Assembly (NCBI GenBank): GCA_025989215.1
Contig: JAPDNP010000002.1
Span: 248,001 to 312,000 of the forward strand
Reading direction: 5' to 3'
Origin: Neisseriaceae bacterium JH1-16
Lineage (GTDB): Bacteria > Pseudomonadota > Gammaproteobacteria > Burkholderiales > Chromobacteriaceae
Length of the DNA stretch: 64,000 bases
Shown: positions 26,058 to 34,611 of the stretch, piece by piece
Layout: every line of letters begins with the position of its first letter
Position numbering within the stretch: position 1 is the first letter of the stretch
The notes under the pieces: generated by a model
What the model saw: the letters and a program-made list of their open reading frames with translations, nothing else
Databases searched by the model: none
Told to the model about the DNA's origin: nothing
Program-made: the position numbers and the translations under genes

Positions 26058-26302
26058 AAATTCTCAGTATTCAAACAAGAATATATACATATTTTACGTA
26101 TTCACTGTGTCTGCCTAGACTGGGCCTGTCAACACCGGCCCACGGACGACATTGAGATGAACACCGCCACGCTTTACCGCTGCGCTGCTGAGTTGGCTGG
26201 GTTTTTTTATTGGCTGGTGCACTCTCCAGAATCTGGCCTACCCCGGATACAGGAGACATCCCAAGACACTTCACGGGCCTGCACAATCACCTCGACAAAC
26301 AA
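26058..26302. other. Intergenic region with AT-rich promoter and decayed frame
   Basis: The AT-rich 26060-26105 is a probable promoter for the leftward LysR gene and for a former rightward gene. After TTGAG an ATG at 26158 opens a 63-codon frame (MNTATLYRCAAELAGFFYWL...) that shows no family and ends at 26348 across a terminator, so it is probably a remnant. Confidence 0.4.
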
Positions 26303-26329
26303 AACGGCAGCCCCGCCTGGGCTGCCGTT
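26303..26329 (-). terminator. Terminator of the MDR oxidoreductase gene
   Basis: AACGGCAGCCC (26303-26313) pairs with GGGCTGCCGTT (26319-26329); the leftward transcript ends in TTTTGTTTG. It is 30 bases after the stop at 26359. Beside it (26334-26352) lies an inverted pair of the TTCGGCCAAC word, the second copy with one change. Confidence 0.8.
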
Positions 26330-26358
26330 GTCTTTCGGCCAACGTTAGCCGAATCCCC

Positions 26359-27387
26359 TTATGCTCGGACCAGCAGCTTGCCGAGGTTGCGTCCTTCGAA
26401 CAGGCTGTTGAGCGCATCCGGCAACTGCTCGAAACCGTCGACGATGGTCTCCTCGAACACGATCTCACCGCTCTTCACCCACGGCGCCACCTGCGCGACC
26501 ATCTCCGGCATACGGTACATGAAGTCGCGCGCCAGGATGCCCTGAATGGTCGCGCGCTGGAACAGCATGTGCTGCAGGAAGCGCGGCGCCAGATCCGGCG
26601 TGTCGAGGCCACCGTCGTACTGGCTGATCGCGCCGCAGATCACGATGCGCGCACGACGCTTGATCAGCGGGATCACCGCGTCGGTGATGCGCCCGCCGAC
26701 ATTGTCGAAGTACACGTCCACCCCGCCGCTGACGCGCTGGATCTCGGCGGCCAGGCCCGCGGTGTCGGCGAAGGCCTTGTAGTCGACCGCCGCATCCAGA
26801 TCGAGCTTTTCGGTGAGGAAGCGGCACTTGTCGGCCCCGCCGGCGATGCCGACCACCTTGCAGCCGGCGCGCTTGCCGAACTGCGCCACCAGCGAACCGA
26901 CCGCCCCCGCCGCGCCGGACACCACCAGCGTGTCGCCCGGGCGCGGCCGACCGGCCTCCATCAGCCCGAACCAGGCGGTACGCCCCGGCATGCCCAGCAC
27001 GCCGAGTGCGGTGGTCACCGGTGCCTGCGCCGGGTCGAGCAACGTCAGCTCGCTGGCGTGGCACTTGGCGTACAGCTGCCAGCCGTTGTAGCCGTAGACC
27101 CAATCGCCGACGGCGAAGCGTTCGCTGGCCGACGCCACCACTCGTCCGACTACCCCGCCCTGCTGCACGATACCCAGCGAGTGTGGCACGTCGTAAGTAT
27201 CGCGCTCGTGCTGCTGAATGCGCATATACGGATCGACGCTGAAATAGTGCGCCTGCACGATCACCTCGTTGCGGGCGAGCTCGGCCGGCAACACGCTGTC
27301 GCGCAGCTCGTAATGCTCGGGGCCGACCCGGCCCTCCGGGCGTTTGACGTAGAACCACTGGCGATTGGCAAAGGACTGAGCGCTCAT
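26359..27387 (-). CDS. NADP-dependent MDR oxidoreductase (CurA type)
   Basis: 342-residue zinc-independent medium-chain reductase of the curcumin-reductase / leukotriene B4 dehydrogenase type, which reduces the double bond of enones with NADPH. Dinucleotide site VVSGAAGAVGSLVAQFGKR, followed by VVGIAGGADKCRFLTEKLDL and VDVYFDNVGGRITDAVIPLI, is typical. ATG 27387 has GGAG 9 bases upstream; a GTG one codon earlier is possible. It is divergent from a LysR gene with a 95-base shared promoter region. Likely detoxification of reactive carbonyls. Confidence 0.88.
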   Translation of the reverse strand: MSAQSFANRQWFYVKRPEGRVGPEHYELRDSVLPAELARNEVIVQAHYFSVDPYMRIQQHERDTYDVPHSLGIVQQGGVVGRVVASASERFAVGDWVYGYNGWQLYAKCHASELTLLDPAQAPVTTALGVLGMPGRTAWFGLMEAGRPRPGDTLVVSGAAGAVGSLVAQFGKRAGCKVVGIAGGADKCRFLTEKLDLDAAVDYKAFADTAGLAAEIQRVSGGVDVYFDNVGGRITDAVIPLIKRRARIVICGAISQYDGGLDTPDLAPRFLQHMLFQRATIQGILARDFMYRMPEMVAQVAPWVKSGEIVFEETIVDGFEQLPDALNSLFEGRNLGKLLVRA

Positions 27388-27482
27388 CACGACATCTCCG
27401 GGATAGGAATTTGACCGCTATCGTGCTAGATTTTCATGCACTTTTGTTCAATTAATTTTCAATAAAACAGTCCCAATACGAC

Positions 27483-28400
27483 ATGATAGACCTGACCAGC
27501 CTGCAGCACTTCCTGGTCGTGGCGCGCCAGCCCAGCCTGGCCGCGGCGGCCGAGGAGCTGAGCCTGACGCCGAGCGCGATCTCCAAATCGCTGCGCCGGC
27601 TCGAAGCCGAGCTGGCCACCTCCCTGTTCGACCGCGAAGGCCGCGCACTGCGGCTAAACGCCGACGGCCAGCGGCTGCTGGAAAAGGCTGCACCGCTGCT
27701 GGCTGCCGCCGCACAGCTGCACGCCGACTTCGCCGGCGAGCCCGACAGCTTCAAGTGCCGGCTGGCGGGCCCGGCATTGCTGCAATTGCGCTGGGGAGAG
27801 CAATTGGCCGGCCGACTGACCGCACGCTATCCGCAGGCGACGGTCAGCTTCGACGCGATGGATGAGGCCGCGGCGCTGGCCGCGGTCCTGTCCGGCGATG
27901 CCGACCTGGCGCTGGTCACCTTGGCCGAAGAACGCCGGCTCGATGCAAGATTGACCGCTCAAGTCGTCGGAAAGACCGAGTTCCGCGTCGCACTGGGCGC
28001 GCGCCACCCCCTGGCCGGCACGCCCAGCGCGTCGCTCGCCACGGTGTTGCAGCAGGACTTCGTGGCGCCGATCCGCCCGCCGTTCGCGGCGCTGAACGGC
28101 GAACCAGCCACCGACGGCTGGCGCGACGACCTGCTGCCGCGGCGGGTACGCTACCGCAGCGATGATGCGCTGCTGACCCGCGCGCTATTGGCCGAAGGCC
28201 GGGCGCTCGCCTACCTGCCCGACTATCTGGTCGAGTCTCTGGGACTGGCGACACTGGCGATACCCGACTGTCCCTACCGCTGTCGCCAGCAGGTCACGCT
28301 GGTGCGGCGCCGCCAGCCAGCGGCGGGCTGGATCGCCCCGTTCGCCGATTCGCAGAGCAGAGCGACAACCGCCGGTTCGGCCAACCTTAGCCTGCGCTGA
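27483..28400 (+). CDS. LysR-family transcriptional regulator
   Basis: 305-residue LysR protein, with DNA-binding domain MIDLTSLQHFLVVARQPSLA, AAAEELSLTPSAISKSLRRL, EAELATSLFDREGRALRLNA. The effector domain is ordinary up to about residue 275 (LAYLPDYLVESLGLATLAIP). The last ~25 residues are atypical and end beside the broken fghA fragment, so the true C terminus may have been altered by the same rearrangement. Divergent from, and probably controlling, the MDR oxidoreductase gene. Confidence 0.87.
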   Translation: MIDLTSLQHFLVVARQPSLAAAAEELSLTPSAISKSLRRLEAELATSLFDREGRALRLNADGQRLLEKAAPLLAAAAQLHADFAGEPDSFKCRLAGPALLQLRWGEQLAGRLTARYPQATVSFDAMDEAAALAAVLSGDADLALVTLAEERRLDARLTAQVVGKTEFRVALGARHPLAGTPSASLATVLQQDFVAPIRPPFAALNGEPATDGWRDDLLPRRVRYRSDDALLTRALLAEGRALAYLPDYLVESLGLATLAIPDCPYRCRQQVTLVRRRQPAAGWIAPFADSQSRATTAGSANLSLR

Positions 28401-28418
28401 GGCCCCACACGTGGTGGT

Positions 28419-28673
28419 GCCGCGCGGGCTGGAGTCCGGCATGATCAATGCCAGGCCCCGCTCGGCGACCCGGCGCTGTGCCCCGCCCTTGATTGCGAAG
28501 GTCTCCTCGCCGCAGGTCAGCCCGGCGAGATAGAACAGCCCCGGCTCCGCGCCGCGCCGCGCCTGCGGCGGCAGGTACACAGCGAAGCGCATTGGCAGCT
28601 CGATGGTGGTCGAGTCGTGCCGGTAGAGGCGATACACGCCGTCGAAACAGTGGTGTTCGCTGAGCAGCCCCAT
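28419..28673 (-). pseudogene. fghA: S-formylglutathione hydrolase, N-terminal fragment
   Basis: The first 85 codons are a normal S-formylglutathione hydrolase: CFDGVYRLYRHDSTTIELPM, RFAVYLPPQA, FYLAGLTCGEETFAIKGGAQ, ALIMPDSSPRG. The match ends at 28419; the frame then runs on into DNA opposite the LysR gene. The nucleophile Ser and catalytic His lie beyond the break, so the product is inactive. The ATG at 28673 shares its A with the frmA stop (TGATG), as in an intact frmA-fghA operon. Confidence 0.8.
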
Positions 28674-29779
28674 CAGAACACCACCACCGAGCGAATCGAC
28701 TCGCCGCGCTTCATCAAGTCGAAACCGTCGTTGATCTGGGCTAGCGTCAGCGTGTGGGTGATCAGGTCGTCGATATTGAGCTTGCCTTCCATATACCAGT
28801 CGACGATCTTCGGCACGTCGGTACGACCGCGCACCCCACCGAACGCCGAGCCCTTCCACACCCGGCCGGTGACCAGCTGGAACGGTCGGGTGCTGATCTC
28901 CTCGCCGGCCGCCGCCACGCCGATCACAATCGACTGTCCCCAGCCCTTGTGGCAACACTCCAGTGCCTGGCGCATCGTGGTCACGTTGCCGATGCACTCG
29001 AAGGAATAATCGGCACCGCCGTCGGTCAGCTGCACGATCGCATCGACCACGTTCTCAACCTCGTTCGGGTTGATGAAGTGGGTCATGCCGAACTTTTTCG
29101 CCAGTTGCACCCGATTCGGATTGATATCGACACCGATGATCTTGTCGGCACCGACCATGCGAGCCCCTTGAATCACGTTCAGCCCGATGCCACCCAGACC
29201 GAACACCACCACGTTGGCTCCGGCCTCCACCTTGGCGGTGAACAGCACCGCGCCGACGCCGGTGGTCACTCCGCAGCCGATATAGCAGACCTTGTCGAAC
29301 GGCGCATCGTCGCGGATCTTCGCCAGCGCGATCTCCGGCACCACGATGTGATTGGCGAAGGTCGAGGTGCCCATGTAGTGGAACAGCGGCTTGCCGGCCA
29401 GCGAGAAGCGCGACGTGCCGTCCGGCATCACCCCGCGGCCCTGGGTGGCACGGATCGCCTGACACAGATTGGTCTTGCGCGACAGGCAGAACTTGCACTG
29501 GCGGCACTCGGGCGTATAGAGCGGGATGACGTGATCACCCGGCTTCAGGCTGGTAACGCCGGCCCCGACCTCCAGCACCACCCCTGCCCCCTCATGCCCG
29601 AGAATCGCCGGAAACAGCCCCTCCGGGTCGGCCCCGGACAGCGTGAACCAGTCGGTGTGGCAGATGCCGGTGGCCTTGATCTCGACCAGCACCTCACCGG
29701 CGCGCGGCCCGGCCAAGTCCACTTCCTCGATGGTCAACGGGGCACCGGCTTGCCAGGCGACAGCGGCTTTGGTCTTCAT
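28673..29779 (-). CDS. frmA: S-(hydroxymethyl)glutathione dehydrogenase (class III ADH)
   Basis: 368-residue zinc alcohol dehydrogenase that oxidises the formaldehyde-glutathione adduct to S-formylglutathione and also reduces S-nitrosoglutathione. Catalytic zinc ligands lie in [17 protein letters not shown] and [14 protein letters not shown]; structural zinc cysteines lie in [15 protein letters not shown]; the NAD site is [19 protein letters not shown]. Complete. Its operon partner fghA is truncated directly downstream. Confidence 0.95.
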   Translation of the reverse strand: MKTKAAVAWQAGAPLTIEEVDLAGPRAGEVLVEIKATGICHTDWFTLSGADPEGLFPAILGHEGAGVVLEVGAGVTSLKPGDHVIPLYTPECRQCKFCLSRKTNLCQAIRATQGRGVMPDGTSRFSLAGKPLFHYMGTSTFANHIVVPEIALAKIRDDAPFDKVCYIGCGVTTGVGAVLFTAKVEAGANVVVFGLGGIGLNVIQGARMVGADKIIGVDINPNRVQLAKKFGMTHFINPNEVENVVDAIVQLTDGGADYSFECIGNVTTMRQALECCHKGWGQSIVIGVAAAGEEISTRPFQLVTGRVWKGSAFGGVRGRTDVPKIVDWYMEGKLNIDDLITHTLTLAQINDGFDLMKRGESIRSVVVF

Positions 29780-29878
29780 GATCCGACTCCTTGAATGGGG
29801 ATGGATTCAGGGTGGCAGCCGAATGAACCCTACCGGCAGGGCCGCGGATTTAACGCAAACCATAAGCCAATAAAGCAA

Positions 29879-29903
29879 AACGGCAGGCGCTTTGCCTGCC
29901 GTT
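29879..29903 (-). terminator. Terminator of the wzz-like gene
   Basis: AACGGCAGGC (29879-29888) pairs with GCCTGCCGTT (29894-29903), 5-base loop; the leftward transcript continues TTTTGCTTT. It is 14 bases after the stop at 29917. Confidence 0.8.
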
Positions 29904-29916
29904 GTTCTCTCACTAC

Positions 29917-30960
29917 TTATTCCTGCCCATTGGCCCGACGCATCAGGCGGCGCCAGCCACCCGCCTTGTCCATGCCCTCCTTGGCAAAGGCATACAGGGC
30001 CGCGAGCATGCCGCCGGCTAGGAAAGCCAGCGCAACGATCAATGTCCGCTTCGGCTGTTCCTTGTACAAGGGCACGTCGGCCTTCGCCACGATGCGAATC
30101 TCGTTGGCCTGCTGAGCCTTGGCAAAGTTCATCGACTGCTGCAGACGCTGCTTCAACGCCGAGTAGAACACCATATCGCTATAGGCCGAGAGCAGCTCCG
30201 GCGTCGCACCCGGTTTCGACTTGGCCGCCATGTCCTGGCGCAGCAGATTGATCTGTTCCTGCAACTTGACGATCGGGCCGGCTGGATCGGTCAGCTTGGC
30301 GTCATTACTATTGAAAAAGTCCTTAGCAGCCAGTTCTGCCTGCATCTGGCCCAAGGCCGAGGCCACCGCGCGATCCTCGTTGGACAGCAGGTTCGTCCAA
30401 TTGGGAGAGATCGCCGCAAGCTTGCTTTCCGCTTCCTTGCGCTGCTGCTCGGTAATGGTCAGACGCGACTGCAAGGTGTAAAGAAACGCGGCGCTCGGGC
30501 TCAGGTGATTGTCATGAGCCGCCTGGATGATCGTGCCGGCATAGCCGTCGGCCAGCGCCGCCGCCACTTTGGGATCCTGATCCAGCACCTTGACTTCGAG
30601 GAGCTGATCCTTGGTCAGGTTAGTCTTGACGTTGCCGCCGAGCGCCAGCATCGCCTCGCGCCGGTCGCCTGCCTGGTAATGACTCTGCAACTTGAGCTGG
30701 TCGAGCACGCTGTCACGCACTTGGTCGCTGCCGGCCAGGCTCAATAGCACCGGTGCCATATTTTGCGGCGGAACCAGCAGCGTTGACGACTGATACTGGT
30801 TAGGCAACGCCAGCGAAATGCCGGCGGCGAGCGCCGCACAGGCTACGGGCACGCCCACGACCACCTTCTTGTGCCTGAGCAACACGGCCAGGATATCGAA
30901 CAGCGACAGCTCATCCTGTTCATCAGGATGGCTTTGATTATTGGAAACTTGGTCAGTCAT
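29917..30960 (-). CDS. Wzz-type polysaccharide chain-length regulator
   Basis: 347-residue polysaccharide co-polymerase. An N-terminal membrane helix (KVVVGVPVACAALAAGISLA) and a C-terminal helix (TLIVALAFLAGGMLAALYAF) bracket a ~240-residue periplasmic, largely coiled-coil region with YQSSTLLVPPQ just after the first helix; the Pro/Gly-rich second helix is usual. Controls O-antigen or capsule chain length in the inner membrane. No polymerase, flippase or glycosyltransferase is nearby, so its partner locus must be elsewhere. Confidence 0.82.
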   Translation of the reverse strand: MTDQVSNNQSHPDEQDELSLFDILAVLLRHKKVVVGVPVACAALAAGISLALPNQYQSSTLLVPPQNMAPVLLSLAGSDQVRDSVLDQLKLQSHYQAGDRREAMLALGGNVKTNLTKDQLLEVKVLDQDPKVAAALADGYAGTIIQAAHDNHLSPSAAFLYTLQSRLTITEQQRKEAESKLAAISPNWTNLLSNEDRAVASALGQMQAELAAKDFFNSNDAKLTDPAGPIVKLQEQINLLRQDMAAKSKPGATPELLSAYSDMVFYSALKQRLQQSMNFAKAQQANEIRIVAKADVPLYKEQPKRTLIVALAFLAGGMLAALYAFAKEGMDKAGGWRRLMRRANGQE

Positions 30961-31024
30961 TCACTAGGACATTCAAACGTCGATAGAACAAGGGCCGGCA
31001 TTCGCCGACCCTCTCGGATGCTTA

Positions 31025-31282
31025 CTACCCGAGCAATCCGTTCACCACATCGATGTAGCGTTGCTTCGCTTCATCGCTGCTGGTGCCCTTGAGCTTGTCC
31101 CAGGCATCGTACTTGGCACGGTTGATGAAATCCATCATGCCCGGGCGTTCGCCCTGCACGTCGCCATCGGTCGCCTGCTTGTAGAAGGCGTAGAGCTGCA
31201 ACAGGGTCTGGTTGTCGGGGCGTTCGGCCAGCGTCTTCACATTGGCTTGCGCTTCGGTAAACAGAGTGATCAGGTCAGACAT
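31025..31282 (-). CDS. Acyl-CoA-binding protein
   Basis: 85-residue four-helix ACBP that binds long-chain acyl-CoA in the cytoplasm. The family core is clear: LLQLYAFYKQATDGDVQGER, PGMMDFINRAKYDAWDKLKG, TSSDEAKQRYIDVV, with the conserved Tyr and Lys of the ligand site. Full length. Stand-alone gene, 64 bases upstream of the wzz-like gene, with an imperfect hairpin (30991-31012) between them. Confidence 0.93.
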   Translation of the reverse strand: MSDLITLFTEAQANVKTLAERPDNQTLLQLYAFYKQATDGDVQGERPGMMDFINRAKYDAWDKLKGTSSDEAKQRYIDVVNGLLG

Positions 31283-31445
31283 GGGAATTCCTTCGTGAAT
31301 GAGATGTCATTGTTGTTAGTGCGTAGCCCATCGGCCGGGGTTGCCGACCGCCGACGAATTTACCATGAAACGCCCGACGGGTAAGCCTCTCCGCCTGGCA
31401 TTCACTAGGTTGCCACCTCAACCCTCACCCTCGCTGACCAGACGC

Positions 31446-32186
31446 TTACTTGGCGTCGAGCAGTTTCTCGATCTCGTCCTTATCGATCGCACCTGGCACC
31501 ATCTGGCCGTTGGCGAAGATCAGCGCCGGCGTGCCGTTGATGCCGAGCTTCTCGCCCAGCGCGAGATTACGATCGATCGGGGTTGCGCAGTCGGCCGAAC
31601 CGCTCAGCTTCTTGCCCGCGCGCATCCAGCCGGTCCAGGCTGCGGTGCGGTCCTTGCTGCACCACACCACCTTGGACTTGTGCATCGCATCCGGGTGCAG
31701 CGAGGTCAGCGGGAACAGGAAGGTATAGATCGTCACGTTATCGAGCTGGGACAGGCTTTCCTTTTCCAGCTTGTGGCAGAACGGGCAGTCCGGGTCGGAG
31801 AACACTGCCAGCTTGCGCGCGCCGTTGCCGCGCACTTCCTTGAACGCATCGTTCAACGGCAGGGAGCTGAACGCCACCTTGTTGAGCTCGGCCATCTTCT
31901 TCTCGGTCAGGCTCTCGCGCTTCTGCGTGTCGATCAGGTCGCCTACGAACAGGTAATCCGCCTTGGCATCGGTGTAGACAATCTGCTTGCCCTGCACCAC
32001 CACCTCGTAGATACCGGCTACCGGGGTCGGCGCGACGCTCTGCACAGGGCGGTTCGGGAAGCGCGCCTCGAAGGCCTTCTTCACTTCGGCCGGTTTGGCG
32101 GCCGACGTGTCGGCAGCCGGGGCCGAGCAGGCGACCAGCGGCACAAAGCCGAGCGACAGGACCAGGGAGCGCAGCAAGGTTTTCAT
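31446..32186 (-). CDS. dsbC: Thiol:disulfide interchange protein DsbC
   Basis: Periplasmic disulfide isomerase, 246 residues. The small N-terminal dimerisation domain (KPAEVKKAFEARFPNRPVQS...) is followed by a thioredoxin fold with active site FSDPDCPFCHKLEKE (CPFC), a second cysteine pair further on (VVWCSKDRT...SADCATPIDRN), and the cis-Pro loop NGTPALIFANG. The signal sequence ends FVPLVACSAP, which fits a lipobox (LVAC), so this DsbC may be lipid-anchored. Follows visC by 49 bases and ends the pepP-ubiH-visC-dsbC unit. Confidence 0.93.
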   Translation of the reverse strand: MKTLLRSLVLSLGFVPLVACSAPAADTSAAKPAEVKKAFEARFPNRPVQSVAPTPVAGIYEVVVQGKQIVYTDAKADYLFVGDLIDTQKRESLTEKKMAELNKVAFSSLPLNDAFKEVRGNGARKLAVFSDPDCPFCHKLEKESLSQLDNVTIYTFLFPLTSLHPDAMHKSKVVWCSKDRTAAWTGWMRAGKKLSGSADCATPIDRNLALGEKLGINGTPALIFANGQMVPGAIDKDEIEKLLDAK

Positions 32187-32203
32187 TCACTATCCTTGTG
32201 TGA

Positions 32204-32225
32204 GTTGGCAGCCGGCTTCGGCCGA
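32204..32225 (-). terminator. Weak hairpin between visC and dsbC
   Basis: GCAGCCGGC (32204-32212) and GCCGACTGC (32217-32225) form a stem with one mismatch just after the visC stop. It may attenuate rather than end transcription. Confidence 0.35.
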
Positions 32226-32235
32226 CTGCGGATTG

Positions 32236-33390
32236 TTAGAAGCCGATCGCGTGACGCGCAAGCTGGCGCTTGATCGGCGCAATGCGGCCGGTCAGCGTCA
32301 GGCCGGTATTGCGCAGCCAGGACAGCCCCGGCACGCCCTTGCCGTTGAACAGGCGGAACAGCCCGTCGCAGGTCAGCTGCATGGTGCGCACCGCTTCGAG
32401 CCGGCTGCGCGCATGGCGGCGCAGCAGCATCCAGTCGCCCGGGTCACTGGCGTTGCGCAGCAGTTCGGCCAGGGCCGCGGCATCCTGGAAGCCCAGGTTG
32501 ACGCCCTGCCCGGCCAGCGGGTGCACCGTGTGCGCGGCATCGCCGAGCAGCACCACCCGCTCGGCGACGGTCGCCTCCGGGCGGATCAGCCGCAGCGGAA
32601 ACGCCGCAGCCGGGGTGATCGTCTCGAAGTGTCCCAATTCGTGGCCGCCTGCAGCGGCGACCTTGGCGGCCAGCTCATCGGCCGACAGCGCCAGCAAGGC
32701 ATCGGGGTCGCTGGTAGACCAGACCATCGACACGCGGTTCCCGGCCATCGGCAGCCAGGCGAGAATGCTGTCGCCGGTGAACCACTGCCGGGCGATATTG
32801 CCGTGGCCGTGTTCACAGGCGAAGTTGGCGACTACGCCGCTCTGACCATAGGGCTCAATGCGCGCCGCCAGCCCCGCCTGAGCGCGCACCCAGGAATTAG
32901 CGCCGTCGGCGCCGACCAGCAGCCGGGTAGTCAGAACCCGGCCGTCGGCCAGGGTCAGCTCGGCGCCGCTCGCAGTCGTTGCCAGCGCGGTCGGCAAGGC
33001 GCCGCAGACCAATTCCACCTGGCTTTCGGCCAACCTTTGCCAGATGCTCGCGAGCAGCCAGCGGTTCTCGACGATCCAAGCCAGCGCGGTGGCGCCGGCA
33101 TCGGACGCGGCAAAACGGATGCGGCCTCCAGCGTCGCCGGCGACGTCCATCTCCTCGATGGTGCCGAGCCGATCTTCGCCGGGCCAGGCATCGAGCCGTT
33201 CGAGGAAGCGGCGATTGACCGGGCTGATCGCGTAGAGGCGCGCGTCCCAACCGGTTTCGAGGTCGTCGAATGCCGGCTCGCGCGCCTCGACCAGCGCCAC
33301 GCGCTGCCGACCGCCGGCCAGCGCCAAGGCCAGGCTGGCGCCGACCAGGCCGCCGCCGACCACGATAATGTCAAACTGGGTATCGTTCAT
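32236..33390 (-). CDS. visC: UbiH/VisC-family FAD hydroxylase
   Basis: 384-residue flavoprotein hydroxylase of the ubiquinone-synthesis family. FAD motif DIIVVGGGLVGASLALALAG at the N terminus, DG-type motif LLVGADGANSWVRAQAG in the middle, and the second FAD motif RVVLLGDAAHTVHPLAGQGV with NLGFQDAAALAELL. Which ring position it hydroxylates (UbiI, UbiF or UbiM type) cannot be told. It is 21 bases after ubiH, the usual tandem of two paralogues. Confidence 0.88.
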   Translation of the reverse strand: MNDTQFDIIVVGGGLVGASLALALAGGRQRVALVEAREPAFDDLETGWDARLYAISPVNRRFLERLDAWPGEDRLGTIEEMDVAGDAGGRIRFAASDAGATALAWIVENRWLLASIWQRLAESQVELVCGALPTALATTASGAELTLADGRVLTTRLLVGADGANSWVRAQAGLAARIEPYGQSGVVANFACEHGHGNIARQWFTGDSILAWLPMAGNRVSMVWSTSDPDALLALSADELAAKVAAAGGHELGHFETITPAAAFPLRLIRPEATVAERVVLLGDAAHTVHPLAGQGVNLGFQDAAALAELLRNASDPGDWMLLRRHARSRLEAVRTMQLTCDGLFRLFNGKGVPGLSWLRNTGLTLTGRIAPIKRQLARHAIGF

Positions 33391-33411
33391 TCTGTTGGAA
33401 ACCGAAAAGAC

Positions 33412-34596
33412 TCAGCGTGCGGTGCCGACGCCGAACACCAGATGGCCGGCGAAACGCCGCCGCGCCGGCGGCACAATGTCGAGCAGGTTCATGCCCAGGC
33501 CGCGCAGCAGCGACACTGCGGTGCCATTACCGTCGAACAGGCTGACCAGACTGTGGGTGAAACCGACCACCGCCCGACTGTCGAGGCGACGCAGCTCGGC
33601 ATAGCGGCGCAGCACGCCAGCCTCGCCCGGGTCGGCCGAAGCCGCCACCGCCTCGACCAGCCCCAGCGCATCGCGCACGCCCAGATTCAACCCTTGGGCC
33701 GCGACCGGATGCATGGTCTGTGCCGCGTTGCCGATCAGCGCCACCCGGTCGCTGACGGTGCGGTTGACCTGCTTCAAGGTCAGCGGAAACACCGCGCGGC
33801 CGGTGACGGAGAGGATCTGGCCGAAGCGCCCGGCCAGCGCCTCGTCGAGCTGGGCAATCAACACCTCGGGCGGCGCGTCGCGCAGCGCCTGCGCCTCGTC
33901 CGGGCTACGCGTCCAGACCAGCTTGAACGCATCGCCGTGTGGCAACAATGCCAACGGTCCGCGGCGGCTGAAACGCTCGTAGGCGACGCCGTCGTGCGGC
34001 CGCTCGGTGCGCAGCTCGGCCAGCAGCGCCGATTGCTGGTAATCGTGTACCCGGCGGATGACACCCAGCAGCTGTTCGGCCAACTCGCCGCCGTCGGCCA
34101 GAACCGCCAGCCGGCAGGTCAGCGGACTGGCCTTCCCGTCGCGGCTCAGCGTCAGGCGCGCGAAGGCGGTCAACGCCGCCACTTCGGTCACCCGGGTGCG
34201 CCACAGCACGGTAACGCCGGCGTCGGCCAGCGCCTGCTGGCAGGCTTCGGCCAACGCCGGATAGTCGAGCACCGCCCCGAGCCGCGGCAGGTCGAGGTCG
34301 TCACGCGATAGTACCGTCCGCCCCCAACTGCCCTGTTGCGACACATGCACCGTATCGATCGCCGTCAGCGCCGCTTCGGGCACCATCACGCCGGCCTCGG
34401 CGAATGCGGCAAGGCTGGCCCACGACAAGGCAATCGCCCGGGCGTCAGCCAGCTTCGCCGCCGGATCGCGCGCCTCGATCAGCACCACCTTGCGACCGGC
34501 CTGCGCCAGCCGCAAGGCGGCCAGCGCGCCGACCGGCCCGCCACCGACCACGGCAATCTCGACATGTTCCGGCACGGTTTCGCTAGCCCGACTCAT
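33412..34596 (-). CDS. ubiH: 2-octaprenyl-6-methoxyphenyl hydroxylase UbiH
   Basis: 394-residue FAD hydroxylase of ubiquinone synthesis. EIAVVGGGPVGALAALRLAQ at the N terminus and DRVALIGNAAQTMHPVAAQG, LNLGVRDALGLVEAV near residue 290 are the family's FAD motifs; GNAAQ rather than GDAAH is typical of UbiH. The start is ATG 34596 or the one before it (34599). 15 bases after pepP, as in many proteobacteria. Confidence 0.9.
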   Translation of the reverse strand: MSRASETVPEHVEIAVVGGGPVGALAALRLAQAGRKVVLIEARDPAAKLADARAIALSWASLAAFAEAGVMVPEAALTAIDTVHVSQQGSWGRTVLSRDDLDLPRLGAVLDYPALAEACQQALADAGVTVLWRTRVTEVAALTAFARLTLSRDGKASPLTCRLAVLADGGELAEQLLGVIRRVHDYQQSALLAELRTERPHDGVAYERFSRRGPLALLPHGDAFKLVWTRSPDEAQALRDAPPEVLIAQLDEALAGRFGQILSVTGRAVFPLTLKQVNRTVSDRVALIGNAAQTMHPVAAQGLNLGVRDALGLVEAVAASADPGEAGVLRRYAELRRLDSRAVVGFTHSLVSLFDGNGTAVSLLRGLGMNLLDIVPPARRRFAGHLVFGVGTAR

Positions 34597-34611
34597 CACT
34601 GCTCCTGTTGC

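Noticed and set aside
28185-28418. Continuation of the fghA frame downstream of its homologous part
   Set aside because: Open by chance opposite the LysR gene; no resemblance to S-formylglutathione hydrolase beyond 28419.
32095-34311. 738-codon rightward open frame
   Set aside because: Antisense to the well-supported visC and ubiH genes; composition is that of a GC-rich shadow frame with no family features.
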